Shown here piece after piece: positions 1-12,575 of a stretch of DNA of 64,000 nt (position 1 is the stretch's first letter; the number at the start of each line of letters is the position of its first letter). The position numbers and the translations under genes were made by a program. Origin of the DNA: Elmis aenea (taxonomy: Eukaryota; Arthropoda; Insecta; Coleoptera; Elmidae); contig OX393581.1 in assembly GCA_947652605.1 (NCBI GenBank), positions 47,825,924 through 47,889,923 of the forward strand, in the 5' to 3' direction. The notes under the pieces were generated by a model, which saw nothing but the letters and a program-made list of their open reading frames with translations, did no database searches and was not told where the DNA came from.

Positions 1-595
1 AGGGAAAAAACTGAAAAATTGGTATAAACAGGACATTTTTGCGACCGCGTTGGTCATGAAACCGTCCGAGACAAAATCAAAATTTTTTTATTTACCAATG
101 TGCGCATCCTTTGTAAGTAAAATGGTGCAAAGTTTTTGAAAAAATCCTTAACGGTTCCGGAGAAAAATGTCAAAAACGAAACCCCTGCATAAGCGCTATG
201 ATTTGAGAAGTTGTGGTACATCTGTATAACTGAATCTATGCGACTTGCATAGGCGTTCAACATGGGGAAAACCGTTTTTACAAGGGTCTCGTTTTTCGCG
301 TTTTTCTCCGGAACCGTTTAAGATTTTTTCAAAAACTTTGCACCATTTTACTTGCAAAGGATGCGCGCATTGGTAAATAGAAGAATTTAGATTTTGTCCC
401 TGACGGTTTCATGGCCAACGCGATCGCAAAAATTACTTTTATTATTCAACTTTTCAGTTTTTCCCCTATTTCTCCGAAGAAAATGGCCAGTGGCACGTAT
501 AACTCTGCAAAACATTATTTAGTTTTGATGTTCTTGATGCAATAAACACAGCCTTAATCAAATTTTAGCGACAACGTATCGTGACCTTCCCTGGT
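1..595. repeat. Palindromic element copy, family A, cut by window start
   Basis: Bases 1-188 and about 283-470 are inverted copies of each other; for example gcaaagtttttgaaaaaatc on one side mirrors the same motif on the other, and the gaccgcgttgg block pairs with ccaacgcgatc. The segment 471-595 matches, in reverse, the left part of the copy at 34855-35174 (shared blocks: gttatacgtgccactggcc, gtttattgcatcaa, cacgatacgttgtcgct). The left end lies outside the window. No coding capacity is seen. Calling it a mobile element is inferred from the second copy, which has a CAGGGTG end. Confidence 0.65.
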
Positions 596-865
596 AAGAT
601 GGCATAAAAATATACTCATATATTATAGAATGGCTCCATAAGAGAAAAGTTCAAATCCATATCGGTGAAGAAAATTGCTGATTGAAGAGTGCATAGGGCT
701 CAAAAGTTCTAAACATTATACAGAATTCTGATTTTAGTGTACAAAGGTATCCTCTAGGCTCTACGAAACATATGAAATAAATATCTTGGAAGAAAAACAA
801 AAGTCCAATTTATCAATTTGGATGTAAAAAACTTGTTATACTCTATGAGAAATTAAATAGAAACA

Positions 866-895
866 AAAAAAGTTACTTTCATACCCGGTCTCCCC
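866..895. repeat. Solo terminal repeat of a TA-GGGGAGA (pogo-like) element
   Basis: Read on the minus strand this begins TA-GGGGAGACCGGGTATG, close to the ends of the elements at 32336, 43465 and 63153. It faces left, so the element body would lie in about 600-865, which is AT-rich and shows no coding sequence. No matching left end is seen, so this is a fragment. Confidence 0.4.
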
Positions 896-2414
896 TATAT
901 ATTTATAAAACTTAATAATCATTGTGTTTTTCATAAATTTTTTCATTTTTTAGCATAAAAATCTAATACGGAGCCCATAATAAATGAGAAAACCTAGCAG
1001 GTTTGGTCAATTCTTATTCCCAACTTACAAATATCGAACTTCTTATGTAATGTAATGATTTTTACAAAAAAATGGGCACAACTTTTACTTTGGACTCTTA
1101 CTGGAAACGTGAAGACATTTCTGTAATAGTTATGACTTATTTATTTAAACTAATGTGTAGTTATAACTAACAAGCACTTTCTAAATTTATTAGTTTAAGC
1201 TTATTGCACGTCCTTCGCACCCATTTTTTTTACGTAATTAATTTATTAAATGCCGTAAAAAGAGTTTAAAATCTGTGCAAATATTTCAGCAAGTAAGTCC
1301 CCTTAATCGAATTTAAATAATATTTTATTTTACCCTAATTTCATTAACTCTCGGCCGCATGTACAATTCATGTATAAATTTTTAATTAAGTTTAACCCGG
1401 CATGGTTCACTCGGACCGCTTATGTTATATTTGGCGTGGAATTCTATTGGTTACTGCTGCTTTAATCAGCGTTTATAATAAAGCGTCTACATTTCGTACT
1501 ATTTACGGGGATACTGTAAGGTTAATATGCTTTTACGGTTGTGTTATTTTACTTACAATGGCGTCAAAATATTTTTATTGCTATACAAAACCATTTACTC
1601 ATAAATATGTATTCGTGTTTGTGCTGATTAAAATTACTCTGTTGCAAAAAAAATCATATTTACACATATCAGACCGGCAGTGATTACTAAAAATGTGCTT
1701 AGAGGACTGGTAATAATTACTTGGTGTTCAGGTTAACGCTTGTACCGTAGATCTACGTTAGCCGGTCCATGGTGCATGGACCAGAAAAACGTAGAATAAC
1801 GGTATCGATCCAATATGTGTTTAGTGCTTCAATTATTCAAGATTTCCTTAAATTTAACTAGTGGATTATAAATGCCTAAATTTCATGGTATAAAGAAACA
1901 AGAATCTTAAAAGTGGAATTGCGTTTTTACAAGAAAATTGTCTTGTAAGAACATGGGTCATTCTTAATAGAACGTTTTCTTGATTTTATTCTGATTCGTA
2001 TAAAAATAGTTTTATAAATAGAACATTATTTATAACAGTTATGTCATTTTATTAAGAGGTTGGTTTGTCTCAAGAGATAAATAACGCTTTTTTAAAACCA
2101 TTGCGGTTAAAAATCAAGCTCCACTGCTAACCACAACCAATTTATTAAAGTGCAGAATGCTGATATCATGTGGTTGTTACGAATTTGCTATCTCCGATCA
2201 CTTATTTAGGAATTAGTTCTGTCTGCCGTTTAAGCAACAGTATCCGATTACTGAACTTGCAGTAATAGTAAAGTTTTCTTGAAGTGTTGAACCGTTAGGT
2301 ATAAATCAAGTATGTACCTATTTAGTAACCAGCCTAGCCATGATAAAAAAAAAACACGAGGTGCTCAGTGTTTTTACTACTACTACATCGACGGTTATAT
2401 ATTTGGAACGAGGG
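896..2414. other. AT-rich stretch, no gene supported
   Basis: A 93-codon open frame (1402-1683, +) has several hydrophobic runs but no recognisable domain, start context or splice signals; it is probably chance. A small perfect hairpin lies at 1764-1782 (stem GGTCCATG/CATGGACC, 3-base loop). Confidence 0.5.
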
Positions 2415-2763
2415 TTTTAAATAGGTCATGGCCAACTAAAGCTTTTATTTAAAAAAAAAATTAGTTTGTGTCAAAACTTTTTAACGGCGAGCGTAGAAGT
2501 TTTTTTTTAATACCCTCAAATTCTATATAAAAATATCAAAAAATAATCTACATATTTTTTTTTAAATATTTGCAACAATAACGGATATGACAAATATGGC
2601 AAAAGAAAAGTATTTTTTAATAACTCAATAACCGGAAATGATAGAATATTTTCGAAAACGGTTCCAAGTTTGTCTTAAAAAACTGCAGTTTTTGATAAAT
2701 TAACCGTTTCTCTATCTATTAAGCAAGATACCCATGTAATTCCATCGAATTTGGACAACCCTG
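2415..2763. repeat. Partial CAGGGTG-superfamily element, family B (right end)
   Basis: Ends ...catcgaatttggacaacCCTG followed by TA. The body matches the copy at 36128-36728 (tttttaacgg.gagcgta, ccggaaatgata, ccgtttctctatct, cccatgtaat) and a third fragment at about 46885-46972. The left end is not identified. No coding sequence is seen. Confidence 0.6.
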
Positions 2764-3848
2764 TAAATCGCATAATCGGGGCAAATATTTCGATTATTAA
2801 AACCACGTTACTAGGAATTTCTAAGTATTTTGAAAGTGAAATAAAGATATGCAATAGGATTTAATGCTCGAAGATAATTTTCAAGTTTTGTGTTGTTATC
2901 TTATATGACTTTATATGAAAACTGTAGTTGTTATGAATGCCACTAATAATAATTATAATATGTATAAAATATAAATGACAATGTTAACTAATAAATTAAA
3001 TTTAATATTGAAGTTTTTTACCTTAAAATTTATTTATAGAGTTTAGGCAATTGTACAACTGTGTATTTCTTTAATTAAATTTCATTACCCTCAAATATTG
3101 ATTTTGTTTTATATAAGGCTCATTTATTTCATGTTCGTGACGGCACACTATTCAAAAGTACAAAAATACTCCTAAATATTCAAAGTTGCATGTTGATTGG
3201 ATCAGTCAAATAATGCTGCTCAATTCTTGCCGGAGGGCTTTCGGTTCGTTAGCTATATTTACCTACTTTTATACATAATTATACGCGCATTACTTTAAGA
3301 CAGGCTTATTTTTATATTATTTTTAATTACATACGTACGTTGATCAAAAATAACTAATGGAAATTTCGATTTTAAGAGAGTTTAACCATCAACCGCGTAT
3401 TTGGTAGTCATTTTATATGTTGCAGGTATTTTGAAGAGCAGCTAATAAAAAATACGGTTTATTTCGGGTTTAATGGGCAACAATAATTCTCAAATAAAAT
3501 TTCATTTACCGTTCATGGCGTATTACTGGCCGAACCTTATTGCACGTCATTAATGTCGTTACTACTGGTTCGTAATAACCACCGTTATAATATTTTGATT
3601 TGTTTTGTACGATTGCTTTTAGGTTAAAATCGTAACGCGATAAAATAATAAAATAAAAGGGACAACATTAGTCGAGGAGTTATAAAAAGAACGTTACTTT
3701 TATGGTACCTACTTTATTAATTAGTATCGCTCAACATAAATATTTCATGAATACCAACAAATGTAATTTAAAAATTGTTATTTTCACTACGTCATTATTT
3801 AGGTGTAATAATGGGCGATAGGCTAAATTTTAAAAGTAATACCGGATA
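2764..3848. other. No gene or clear repeat seen
   Basis: AT-rich sequence with stops in all frames. The motif tgttgcag|gtatttt at about 3421-3436 weakly resembles a joined 3'/5' splice site on the + strand but lacks a pyrimidine tract. Confidence 0.5.
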
Positions 3849-3850
3849 TA

Positions 3851-4583
3851 CAGGGTGTCCCAGTTATCGTGAACAGCATGGGGATCTCGTGAACGGTAAG
3901 TTGCTTAAATGAGTTAAAATTGTATAAGATTTAAAAGCAAATATTCAATGAAAAAAAAAACTTAAAAAGTAAATACTTTTTGCGCCATTTATAAAAAACA
4001 AAAAAATTACGTTTTCGATTTTTGCTTATTAGGTAGGTACCTACTTTATTTGAAATCATACTCAAAATATTTTGAAATTTTTGGGACACTTTTTTGCGTA
4101 GACTTGAAATTTGTTAATAAATGTTACCTATCTTCATTTGTTTTTGTTATTTTAACATCAACTCTCTTAATTTAAATACCGGTTGTAGTTGGCTGTGACA
4201 CCACTTAACAGAGTTTTTTGTGACACCATTAGGGATTTTTTTTCTCGTTTTATTGATTTATGGGTTGCTAGGTTTATCTTTAAAAAAAAGTACGTTATTA
4301 CAAATAATTATTGTATTTAATAAGTTTAATCAAAGTGGCAATTGAAAGATAAAACAAAATATCAGATAAATAAACTAGCTGTACTTAATTAAACACAAAA
4401 AAATTAAATCATTTAAGATATTTTATTATTTATTAATATTAAATCTAAATTATAACATGCGTTTAATGTGTAGCTCACTCTCCATGGGCAATACAAATTT
4501 GAGATCTGCACTTTGTAGACAATAATGTTTTCCTAAGCATTTTTGTTTATCCCCATGCTATTCAGGATAACTGGAACACCCTG
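3851..4583. mobile_element. Non-autonomous TA-CAGGGTG element
   Basis: Left end CAGGGTGTCCCAGTTATC and right end GATAACTGGAACACCCTG form inverted repeats of about 38 bp, including gcatgggga on both sides. TA flanks both ends (3849-3850 and 4584-4585), the target duplication of Tc1/mariner-type transposition. The 733-bp interior is AT-rich with no open frame of note. Class is inferred from ends and target site only. Confidence 0.75.
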
Positions 4584-4760
4584 TATAGTTAAAAAGGCTT
4601 TTTAAAAAGTAAGTAGTTAATTTACAATCCTTACTAAAACTCTGATATACAAACACGTATCATAGATCATGGCACCCCATTTTAAAGATTGCTCTAGTGT
4701 ATTTCTGGCAAATACTAATGATTTAAACAGACTTTGAAAACAGCAAAATAGAGCTATGCT

Positions 4761-5462
4761 CATTGGCGTAGTTATGGGGCGGCCTAAATCCCTCTGAGCC
4801 TATTGGCTTGGTCGAATGACTCGAGAAAGATTCAACGATTTGTTAATTATCAACATTAAAAGTGAAACTGTAAAAAAACCTGAATCCCGAAAAAATTCTT
4901 GCTGAATTTGTTTACAGAGGAAACCTGAAGATAAATTTTAACTTATAAAATAAGTCCAGATTCAAACTTAATTTTTTTCTGTTATCTTTACTTATAAAAC
5001 ATCTTTTATCTCTCTTTATATTCAAAATGATAATAATCTACTTTTTCTTGCAATGTAATTGTAAACAGTACCTAACTAAAAAATAGTAGAATTGGGCCAT
5101 GTTATATAACAATAAATAAATATTAGAATAGGATACAACTAGATATTTGTTGGACATCTATACTAGTTATTGACTATATTTTTGTCACTATATAACTGTA
5201 TGAGTTTTAAACGTAATAAATAGGTTTTTTAATAATCTGTAATAATAAATTACCACCATTTTGATTTCTGTACTTTTTTTTTTTGTTTAACGTTTGGGTT
5301 TTTATTAACCCCTTACCGCATATTGCAACAGATATGATACATATAATATTATGCGATATTAGTCATAGTTCTCATTTAGTAGCGCCATCTACAGTAAAGT
5401 ATACGAATTATCTGTTTTGGGGCTGCAGCCCTCCCTAAACCTGGAGGGTAACTACGCCAATG
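4761..5462. mobile_element. hAT-type non-autonomous element with 8-bp target duplication
   Basis: Ends CATTGGCGTAGTTAT and, inverted, CATTGGCGTAGTTAC. Flanks are gctatgct (4753-4760) and gctatgat (5463-5470), an 8-bp duplication with one mismatch, as expected for hAT. The (C)A.TGGCGTAG terminus is a common insect hAT end. The 702-bp interior shows no transposase. Related solo termini occur near 39275 and 46744. Confidence 0.75.
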
Positions 5463-5470
5463 GCTATGAT

Positions 5471-6639
5471 AATTATTTTATACTGTTTCAGGTACACCAA
5501 AATTACTATAATGCTAGATACTTCACATTGGCTTAGTATCCAAAAACAGATAGTTTTTAAAGCGTTATTTTCATTTTCAAAATTATAGGTAACCTGCTTC
5601 CAATATTTTTGTTTAAAAGCATAACTTAAAATTCTGAGAATCGCAATAATCTTACTAAAAACAGTAAAGATTTTAAATTGCCATTCAGAAAACGAAAATA
5701 CACTCAAAGATTTTTGTTAATATTTATAACGATCTATTATACGAGGTGTAAAATGAAACTAATACTGTAAGGTTTAGACAAGCTCAGAAGGTTTATAAAG
5801 AAAAAGTTTTACTGTTTCATATTACTGAGTGTATGTTATAGGTACAATTTTGAAATAATTAGCGAACCGCTAAATAAATATCATTATTATTAGTATATTA
5901 AAATTAAGATTTCTGAACAAATTTCGGCACGACATGAATTAATTATTTATATAACGTAACATTCTTAAGGAAGTAAATTACTTTTAATTAAAACAAAGAC
6001 ATATGAGCTGTGAAACAACATATCAGTTTAGATATTTCTTGGTCTACTGGAATTTTTAAAATATCCGTACATGAGAAGCTTTCTCATCATCGACCCACCT
6101 ACATATTATTTGTTTATAGAGTTCTAAATGAAATATTGGAACAAAGTTATTGCTAATAAATAATTCCATACACTCAGTTTATCAGTACAATCGATGGTTC
6201 GTAATGTTTATTTCGTTCCAAATAAACTCAGTTCAAAACGCATGAAATTTTAATCCGCTGTTTGCTTAAATAAATAAACAAACACACGTAAATGAAACCG
6301 CTATTCGATCAACTAACCTTGATGTTCTACATTTATTTTATTTACATTCTGGAAAACGACATACATTTATAACAAATTTACCTGTCAAGTTAATATTGTA
6401 GGGAAATTTAGAATGAAAACGTTTTACATATCTGTTACAGCCGGCGATACGCACTCAATGCGTTTGTGATGGAAAATAAAGAAAGCGGAAGTAAAATACA
6501 AGAAGAATGTTAAGAAAAAGCTACGTGACATTACAGACAAGGGATGTTTGGAAAATGTAGCGATTTCACAAGATGTACAAGGATGAGACGAACAGTTCCC
6601 AGTCTAGTCTAAGAAGGGCGAAAATGTTCATGAATTATC
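5471..6639. other. No gene or clear repeat seen
   Basis: AT-rich, frequent stops on both strands. Nothing beyond short homopolymer runs was recognised. Confidence 0.5.
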
Positions 6640-7715
6640 TAAGAGTTTTGATTTTTCTTCACGTCTTAATAAACTAACATAGCATAAAGCGGTGGTTCTT
6701 AACCTTTTAGTAGTTGCGGCCCCCTAAATATCCTAAAATATTTTCGCGGTCCGCCCCCTTGTTTGTAGTAACAAAAATATTACGATTTATTTAAGAAAAT
6801 ATTTCTCCGACGATTCGAGTAAAATAAGAAGCAAAAAATATTTTTGTTAAAGATTTGAATATTTTAAAAAGTAAAAACGTTTTATAAATTTTTCGTGACC
6901 CCCTTCAAATCTTTCACGGCCCCCCAGGGGGCCGCAGCCTCCCGGTTAAGAATCGCTGGCATTAAGTATCCTTCTACTTCTTCCCAATAAAATCAATTAT
7001 TTAGATTCCTTTCCATATTATTAATATGAAGAGAGAAATATTTATTCATTAAATAAAATCATTAAAATCTTTTGGTTCTTTGAAAAACCTTTTTTTCAAA
7101 CATTTAATTTATTTTTAATTAAACTTTAGTTTTTTAATTATACATGTTAACAAATTTCATATTTTTTTCAGTTTAAAACTTTCGTTAAAAAATGTTTAAT
7201 CTCATCATAAAAATTATTACAAGAATTTTTTTGTAATTATGTCACAGTTACAATTGATTTGACTGTTGATACATTCAACCTATTCTGTTATTTCGTCCAT
7301 TGTGTCCCGATAATTGAAAAAATTCTTTTAACGTTGGCATTATAAGCAGGATCGCGAAAAAATATTGGCACAATTTTAAAAATTCTATATGGAAATCAGT
7401 ATTATTTGAATTTTTAAAATACTCTTGCCACTTTAAAAATGTGCCTATTATTTTAGATTCTGTACCCAATGCACAAACTACAAAATTACCAAATATCACT
7501 TGTAGCACTAAATAATGAGAGAGTTTACAGCTTTAAGTTTAAGTTCGAATATTAAATGAAATTTAGTAAACATTATTCTCATTTCAAAAAGGAGAAACCA
7601 AAAAAAAACAAGTGAGGGAACAAAAGTGAATATTTTTGCATGAAAAAATAAAAAGGAAGATCAGAATAAAAGAAGAGAACATGTTCTCTTTAAAAGAGAT
7701 ATTCTGGCAACCCTA
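6640..7715 (-). mobile_element. Truncated hAT-like element, same family as 24842-25539
   Basis: Read on the minus strand it starts TAGGGTTGCCAGAATATC at 7715 and matches the element at 24842-25539 through most of its length (gaacatgttctctt, cacttttgttc, ggaaaggaatctaaat, acgtcctaataaactaac). The opposite end, about 230 bp in the other copy, is missing here. A second hAT element (6690-6958) has inserted into it: the sequence on either side of that insertion is continuous in the 24.8-kb copy. No coding sequence. Confidence 0.7.
6690..6958. mobile_element. Small hAT element nested in another hAT element
   Basis: Ends CGGTGGTTCTTAACC and, inverted, CAGCGATTCTTAACC, the familiar CAGNGGTTCTTAACC hAT terminus. 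Flanks gcataaag (6682-6689) and gcattaag (6959-6966) are an 8-bp target duplication with one mismatch. The 269-bp body has GC-rich subterminal blocks (gcggccccct, gggggccgcagcc) and no coding capacity. Confidence 0.85.
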
Positions 7716-8772
7716 ATTTACATACATAATCTATTCTCAAAGTTTAATTAATCATTTCGTTTTATATTTCCGTTCTGTACTGTTTTAACTTTTATAAGGG
7801 ACTTTTAATTTCAGGAGTCATAAATACAACGGAATATTCTGCAATTTATATCGTATTTAGATTACCGTGGTGGAACTCCGAGTGGTCCTACTTATTTTGT
7901 CACGCAACACCTGATGTTCATTTCATACAGTGTAACACAGGGTTGCTATCAAACTGGCGTGCCGCTAAATTAGGGGTTAAATTCGGATTTATTTTTGCTG
8001 CAGAATGGGAATTTGTCTCTGCTGAAAATGTTGGCTATTTACTTTTCATGGTAATGAACATTTTACACAAAAACATTTCGAGATTTGTTCTTTAAATAAC
8101 CATTAATTATCTTGTCTTACAATTTAATTATTTAGAAAAGTAATTGCTTGAAGAAATGTTGAATATAAATTTGGAAATTCGTTTCAGGAATATCTACAAT
8201 AATGTTCATGAAGTATGGGTTTAAATACGCGAACAATTTAAATGCAATGTATATTACTAATTATTAGAAATTATATCTAAAAGCACGCGATTAGTAATAT
8301 ACTTTTTAAGGCTTTAATTAACTAAGTTTAAAATCGTTTTAAAAGAGAGAAATAAGGTGTTGTAAAATTTGTGCTTCTAACAAAGGTCTCCCTACTGATG
8401 GTTTACTAACTCCCGACCAACATTTTTGTGAGAAGATTCTCGACTTGTATGTATGCAAAGAAAAATACCACGTCAAAATTGTTCATCAGTTTATACACAC
8501 ACACCCGGTAAATAAGAACAGGTAATGAAAATGCCAAAAAAATAAACTGCACTCATAAACGCAAGACGTAAGAACATATTTTACTTCCTTTATTAATATT
8601 TGAATTCGCTCTCTCAGCTATTCGTAAAACATATGATGCCATGGAGGTAAATGCTGAAACTGTGAATCTAGAAGCTTTCAGAGAAATTTCCCTAACGTGG
8701 TCAAGGAGACGTGAAATTTAAACAGATATGAAAGGTTGACAATGCTTTTAATAAATGATAAATGCAAGAAGC
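7716..8772. other. No gene or clear repeat seen
   Basis: AT-rich stretch with stops in all frames and no repeat family recognised. Confidence 0.5.
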
Positions 8773-9190
8773 ATTACAGCTAGGGTTTTTCGGATCCGGG
8801 TACCCGGATTCGGATTCGCCGAATCCTACAGCAAATATTCGGATTCGATATTCGGTCTAAGATTCGACGAATCTCGTATTAGGTCTCATTAATGCTAACA
8901 CAACTTCAGAGAAAATACTTAATTTTGCAACAAATATTACGAAACGATTGTTTGACGGAGAAGACAAAAATGAAGAAACCGAGCATTCAACAGAGGGTGA
9001 TTGCGGAATATTGCAGATGACGTTCAGTTGTTAAAGATGGAAGAAGAGCTTAATCATATATTGGAAACGGTAAAATGCCTTATATTACCAAAGTCTCAAG
9101 ATAAATTTACCTACTAAAAAAAAAAATGCATTATTTTCAAATGCCAAAATTAGAACGAACTATTTAGAAAAAGTATATCGAGCAATCATA

Positions 9191-9330
9191 ACAATTAAAC
9201 CAAGGTCAACCAATTCAGAGAGAACTTCTCTGAAGATGAAGCAAAAAAATAACCCTGATTTTTATCTTAAGATTTTGCATTTTTTTAGGTTATTTCGCTT
9301 ATTTTTGAAAATAGACATACAAAATATTAT
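9191..9330 (+). pseudogene. hAT transposase C-terminal relic
   Basis: The frame from 9191 reads TIKPRSTNSERTS followed by about 30 further codons. hAT transposases end in a dimerisation domain whose conserved core resembles P.S...ER.FS, so KPRSTNSER is a good match to that core. The following positions diverge and upstream frames are broken, so the gene is dead. It lies inside a hAT element with a perfect target duplication, which supports the reading. No zinc finger or catalytic region was recognised upstream, although 8915-9060 carries acidic reading frames that may be earlier parts of the same protein. Confidence 0.45.
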
Positions 9331-9715
9331 ATCATTGTAAAGAGAAAAAAATAATCTTTAAATCAGTCATCATCTACTACGATTGCCATTCAAAAAAAAG
9401 TTGTTTTGTCAAATATCTCGCACGGTAATTCATTAAAAAAAATCTGACTGTTGCCATCTTATAGCAAACCAAATCTACAAAACTTTTTTCCTTTGGCGTT
9501 TTTGTGTATTCGCAACAATAGCCGAGATATTTAAGTTTAAAAATTTTGATCGATTTCGGTTTTTTCGTTATATCACGCAAGCCATGGATTTTTTAAACAA
9601 AACAAGATCTGGTTATACACCCCTAAATAGCTAACTTTTGTCCCATTTGATCAACCTTGTATTTTCATTATTTACGGAGATAGTAATAGTGTCCCATGGA
9701 AAAGTGAAACACCCT
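9300..9715. repeat. Half of a TA-CAGGGTG element nested in the hAT
   Basis: Right end ...gtgaaaCACCCTG followed by TA (9716-9717). The left end is not found; the boundary near 9300 is approximate. The body has the short aatatctcg blocks common in these elements. No intact coding sequence. Confidence 0.45.
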
Positions 9716-10194
9716 GTATACTAATATACTTGTTATTTTACTTCATACTTTAAGACTTTAACAATGAAATACAGTGCCATTTTAACTAATTGAAGGCCGT
9801 GTTAGTAAAACCCATTGATGCGCTACTGACAAAACTGACAACCGCTGACAAATATTGTAAATATTGTACAATAATTTTTATGGCACTACAATTCATTTAA
9901 TTTTAGGACTGGATTCGGATCCGGATTCGGATTCGTAAAATAATCGTGGATTCGATTCGGATTCGTCGAATCCAAAAAGACCGAATCTTCCCAAACCCTA
10001 ATTACAGCACAAAAATAAAACTGGGTAAAAATAAATGCTTGAATTATTTGTGTGAAATTTATGCAATCTAATCAAGTTGACTTAAAAATTACTTATATAT
10101 TTTTCCGAAGCATCTCTTGTAGATATAAGGAGAGTCTTGAAACACCTCTAGCATGTCTGCAAAAGATCTTCTAATGAAAAGATAAGCGTAGATA

Positions 10195-11465
10195 CGAGGT
10201 AAGCGGCAAAATTTCTCGGCCTGACATAGATCAAGGTATCGCAGGCGGGTCAAAAGTTTTTAACACATTGGTTCAAGTCAAAATACCCTTGGAAAAAAAC
10301 AAAAATGGATTTTATGTCAATTAGTTTTCTTATAACTGTCATTTGTTCATCACGATGTCAGAAGTCACGAAAATTGAGTATCGAGCCGTTATAAAATTTC
10401 TTACTCGCGAAGGTCTTTCTCCTCAAAGCATCAAAGTTCGACTGAAAGCGGTGCACAGGATAATGCCCCGTCTTATTCTGAGGTAAATGATTGGTCAAAA
10501 CGGTTTCGAATGGGGCAAGAATCCTTGGAAAATGATGCAAGAACAGGAAGGACTGAGGAAGGTGACGGACGACAAGATTGCCTTTGTTGAGGAACTCGTA
10601 TTAGGCGATCGATGCTTGAAGGTGAAAGAACTATCAAAAATGTCGGGACTTTAAGATTCGCCGAATCCTCCACGATCGGTTAGGCATGAATAAAATTAGT
10701 GCAAGGTGGGTCTCTAAACATTTCTCAGCAGTTCAGTGCCACCGTCGTGTTGAATGTGCTCGATCCTTTTTGGAGCTCTGTGGAGAAAATCCTGTGGACG
10801 CGTTAAAGACAATTGTTACAGGGGATGAAACCATGGTTCTCTACTATGATCCTTTGTCCAAAAGAGAAGCGATGGAATGGAGGCGAAAGAAGAAGCACCG
10901 CCAAGAAAGTTCGGAGTCTCTCAGTCGACAAAAAAGGGATGGCTACGATCTTTTGGGATTGTGAGGGCATTCTTCTCATAGATTTTAAAGAACGCACCAC
11001 CACAGCCAACGGGGAATATTATGCAGCACTCCTGCACAAATTGCGACAAAATATTCGGGAAAAAAGACGTGGGAAACTGACCAGAGGCGTGCGTTTACTG
11101 CACGACAATGCCCCCGTGCACACTGCTGGAATTGCTCAGGCCGCAATTCGTGACTGCGGTTTTGAACAAATCGATCACCCTCCGTGTAGTACAGATATGG
11201 CCCCGAGTGACTATTGCCCGTTTGAAAATTTGAAAAAGGACCTTCGCCGGCGCCATTTCAGTGACGACCAAGAGGTGAAGGCTTCAGTTTGGGCACATTT
11301 TGCAGACAAACCGAAGCCATATTTTTTTAGGGGTATCGAATTGTTGCTAAAACAATTTAATAAGTGCATTGAGATCAGGGGGGATTATTTAGAAAAATAA
11401 ATTTTAATTTTGAGCCTACACCGTTTCTTTCATAGCCAGACTGGGAAATTTTGGCGCTCAACTCG
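10195..11465 (+). mobile_element. Full-length mariner element (inactive)
   Basis: Terminal repeats CGAGGTAAGCGGCAAAATTT and, inverted, CGAGTTGAGCGCCAAAATTT continue for about 28-35 bp (CTCGGCCTGACATAG / CCCAGTCTGGCTATG). TA flanks both ends (10193-10194, 11466-11467). At 1271 bp it has the usual mariner length and encloses one transposase gene. A second copy, with the same left end, lies at 54441-54826. Confidence 0.9.
10355..11400 (+). pseudogene. mariner DD34D transposase, frameshifted
   Basis: The reading starts MSEVTKIEYRAVIKFLTREG at 10355 (N-terminal HTH region), breaks and resumes across at least two frames, and ends with stop TAA at 11398-11400. Catalytic motifs of the mariner DDE domain are visible: TGDETMV near 10821, HDNAPVH near 11101 and DMAPSDY near 11200. 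Exactly 34 residues separate the aspartate of HDNA from that of PSD, the DD34D spacing of true mariners. The C-terminal half (10813-11400) is one open frame; the N-terminal half has frameshifts near 10450 and 10650. The protein would cut and paste the element at TA sites, but this copy cannot make it. Its terminal repeats are intact enough to be mobilised in trans in principle (inference). Confidence 0.85.
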
Positions 11466-11467
11466 TA

Positions 11468-12155
11468 CTCGCAAAGAAAATATTGTAAAGATTTGGAGAC
11501 AAAACTAAACCCAGAATTTAATATTTGATAAATGATTTTAAATCATAATATGTTGAAAAGCACCAACACAAATAAAAATTCAATTAGAAAACGATGGGCC
11601 GTTACTTTGTCGGATAAGTTTCGAAATAACTTTCATCGTACTTTTTTAACTCAGCTTTCCGTTCACAAACTTTTCAAGTGGATAAAGCAAATACAGGGCC
11701 TTTCTACATTTTTATAATAGGTTAAACGAATCCATGTTAACGAACTGGGTGACTATCTCTTTATAAAAGCGCTACTAAGAAACTAACAATCTAAGACAAA
11801 CACAGAGTTGCCCCCACGAAATACGTGTAGAGGGTTATATCTCTGTCCATTCAGTAAATAACTCAACCAAGAGTAGCGAGAAAGGTGCTAAGATTTCCAC
11901 TGCTAATGGCTACGCGTCTGTGAAGATAATAAACATTGTTAAATAGCCATTGTACGAGTGCAACTTTGCTGAGAAGTGTGAGTTCAGACATTTGGGTTAC
12001 AAGACGCAAAATATGAAGTAATTACATTCTTTAGGTTTGTTCCAAGAACGATTTGCACGATCCAATGTACTGTGTCACGATTCTGGGCAGTATCTATATC
12101 GCGTTCCAGCACTGTCTCTGATAATTCACCAGACGGTTAGTCGGCTGTTCCAACT
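11468..12155. other. No gene seen
   Basis: A 61-codon frame at 11532-11717 (+) is basic and shows no domain. Nothing else was recognised. Confidence 0.45.
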
Positions 12156-12494
12156 GTTACAAAACTAATACATGAACTAGTCAGTGTACGGTCAAAACAG
12201 TACATGGATGAAGGCATGTACTAGCGCTTGGATTTTTACACGCATGCGCTGTTCATAACTAACGTGAGCTCAGGTAGCTATGCATCGCCCACCCAATCCC
12301 ATTTCGTTCTGGATTCATAAGGTGTTACCCTTGCGATGCGCAAATATCTATGAAAACAACAGCACAAATGTCATTTACAGTTAGGCCAGTCGTAAAAGCG
12401 TTCCGACAACGTCTAATACTGGCCAATACATTTATTAGTACATAGTTCACGCATGCGAATAAACCAGTTCATGCATTGATGCATGGATTGTAAC
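12156..12494. repeat. Candidate small inverted-repeat element (GTTACAA ends)
   Basis: GTTACAAAACTAATACATG at the left and, inverted, GTTACAATCCATGCAT at the right form an imperfect terminal inverted repeat. The motif catgaact follows on both sides and gtacatg/catgtac blocks recur inside. No target duplication was found, so the boundaries and class are uncertain. Confidence 0.35.
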
Positions 12495-12575
12495 AAACCT
12501 TTTCTTAACAGGGTGTTCAGTTATTTTTAAAAATAAACGAGAAATTTGAGCGGCAATAATTGCCAGGAAACCCTG

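Larger units (their letters stand above)
8781..10000. mobile_element. Decayed hAT element with perfect 8-bp target duplication
   Basis: Ends TAGGGTTT at 8781 and, inverted, TAGGGTTT at 10000. Both are followed by subterminal copies of cggattcggattcg. The flanking octamer attacagc occurs at 8773-8780 and 10001-10008 without mismatch, diagnostic of hAT insertion. The repeated ggattcg/cgaatcc blocks may be transposase binding sites (inference). The interior carries a relic of the hAT C-terminal dimerisation region and has itself received a CAGGGTG-type fragment ending at 9715. Confidence 0.85.

Noticed and set aside
1402..1683. 93-codon open frame on the + strand
   Set aside because: No domain, no splice or start context and hydrophobic composition driven by T-rich DNA; expected by chance in a window of this size.
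12509..12575. CAGGGTGTTCAG ... GAAACCCTG as a 67-bp element
   Set aside because: Only the outermost bases match; the sequence just inside the two ends is unrelated, and the flanks are not TA on the left.
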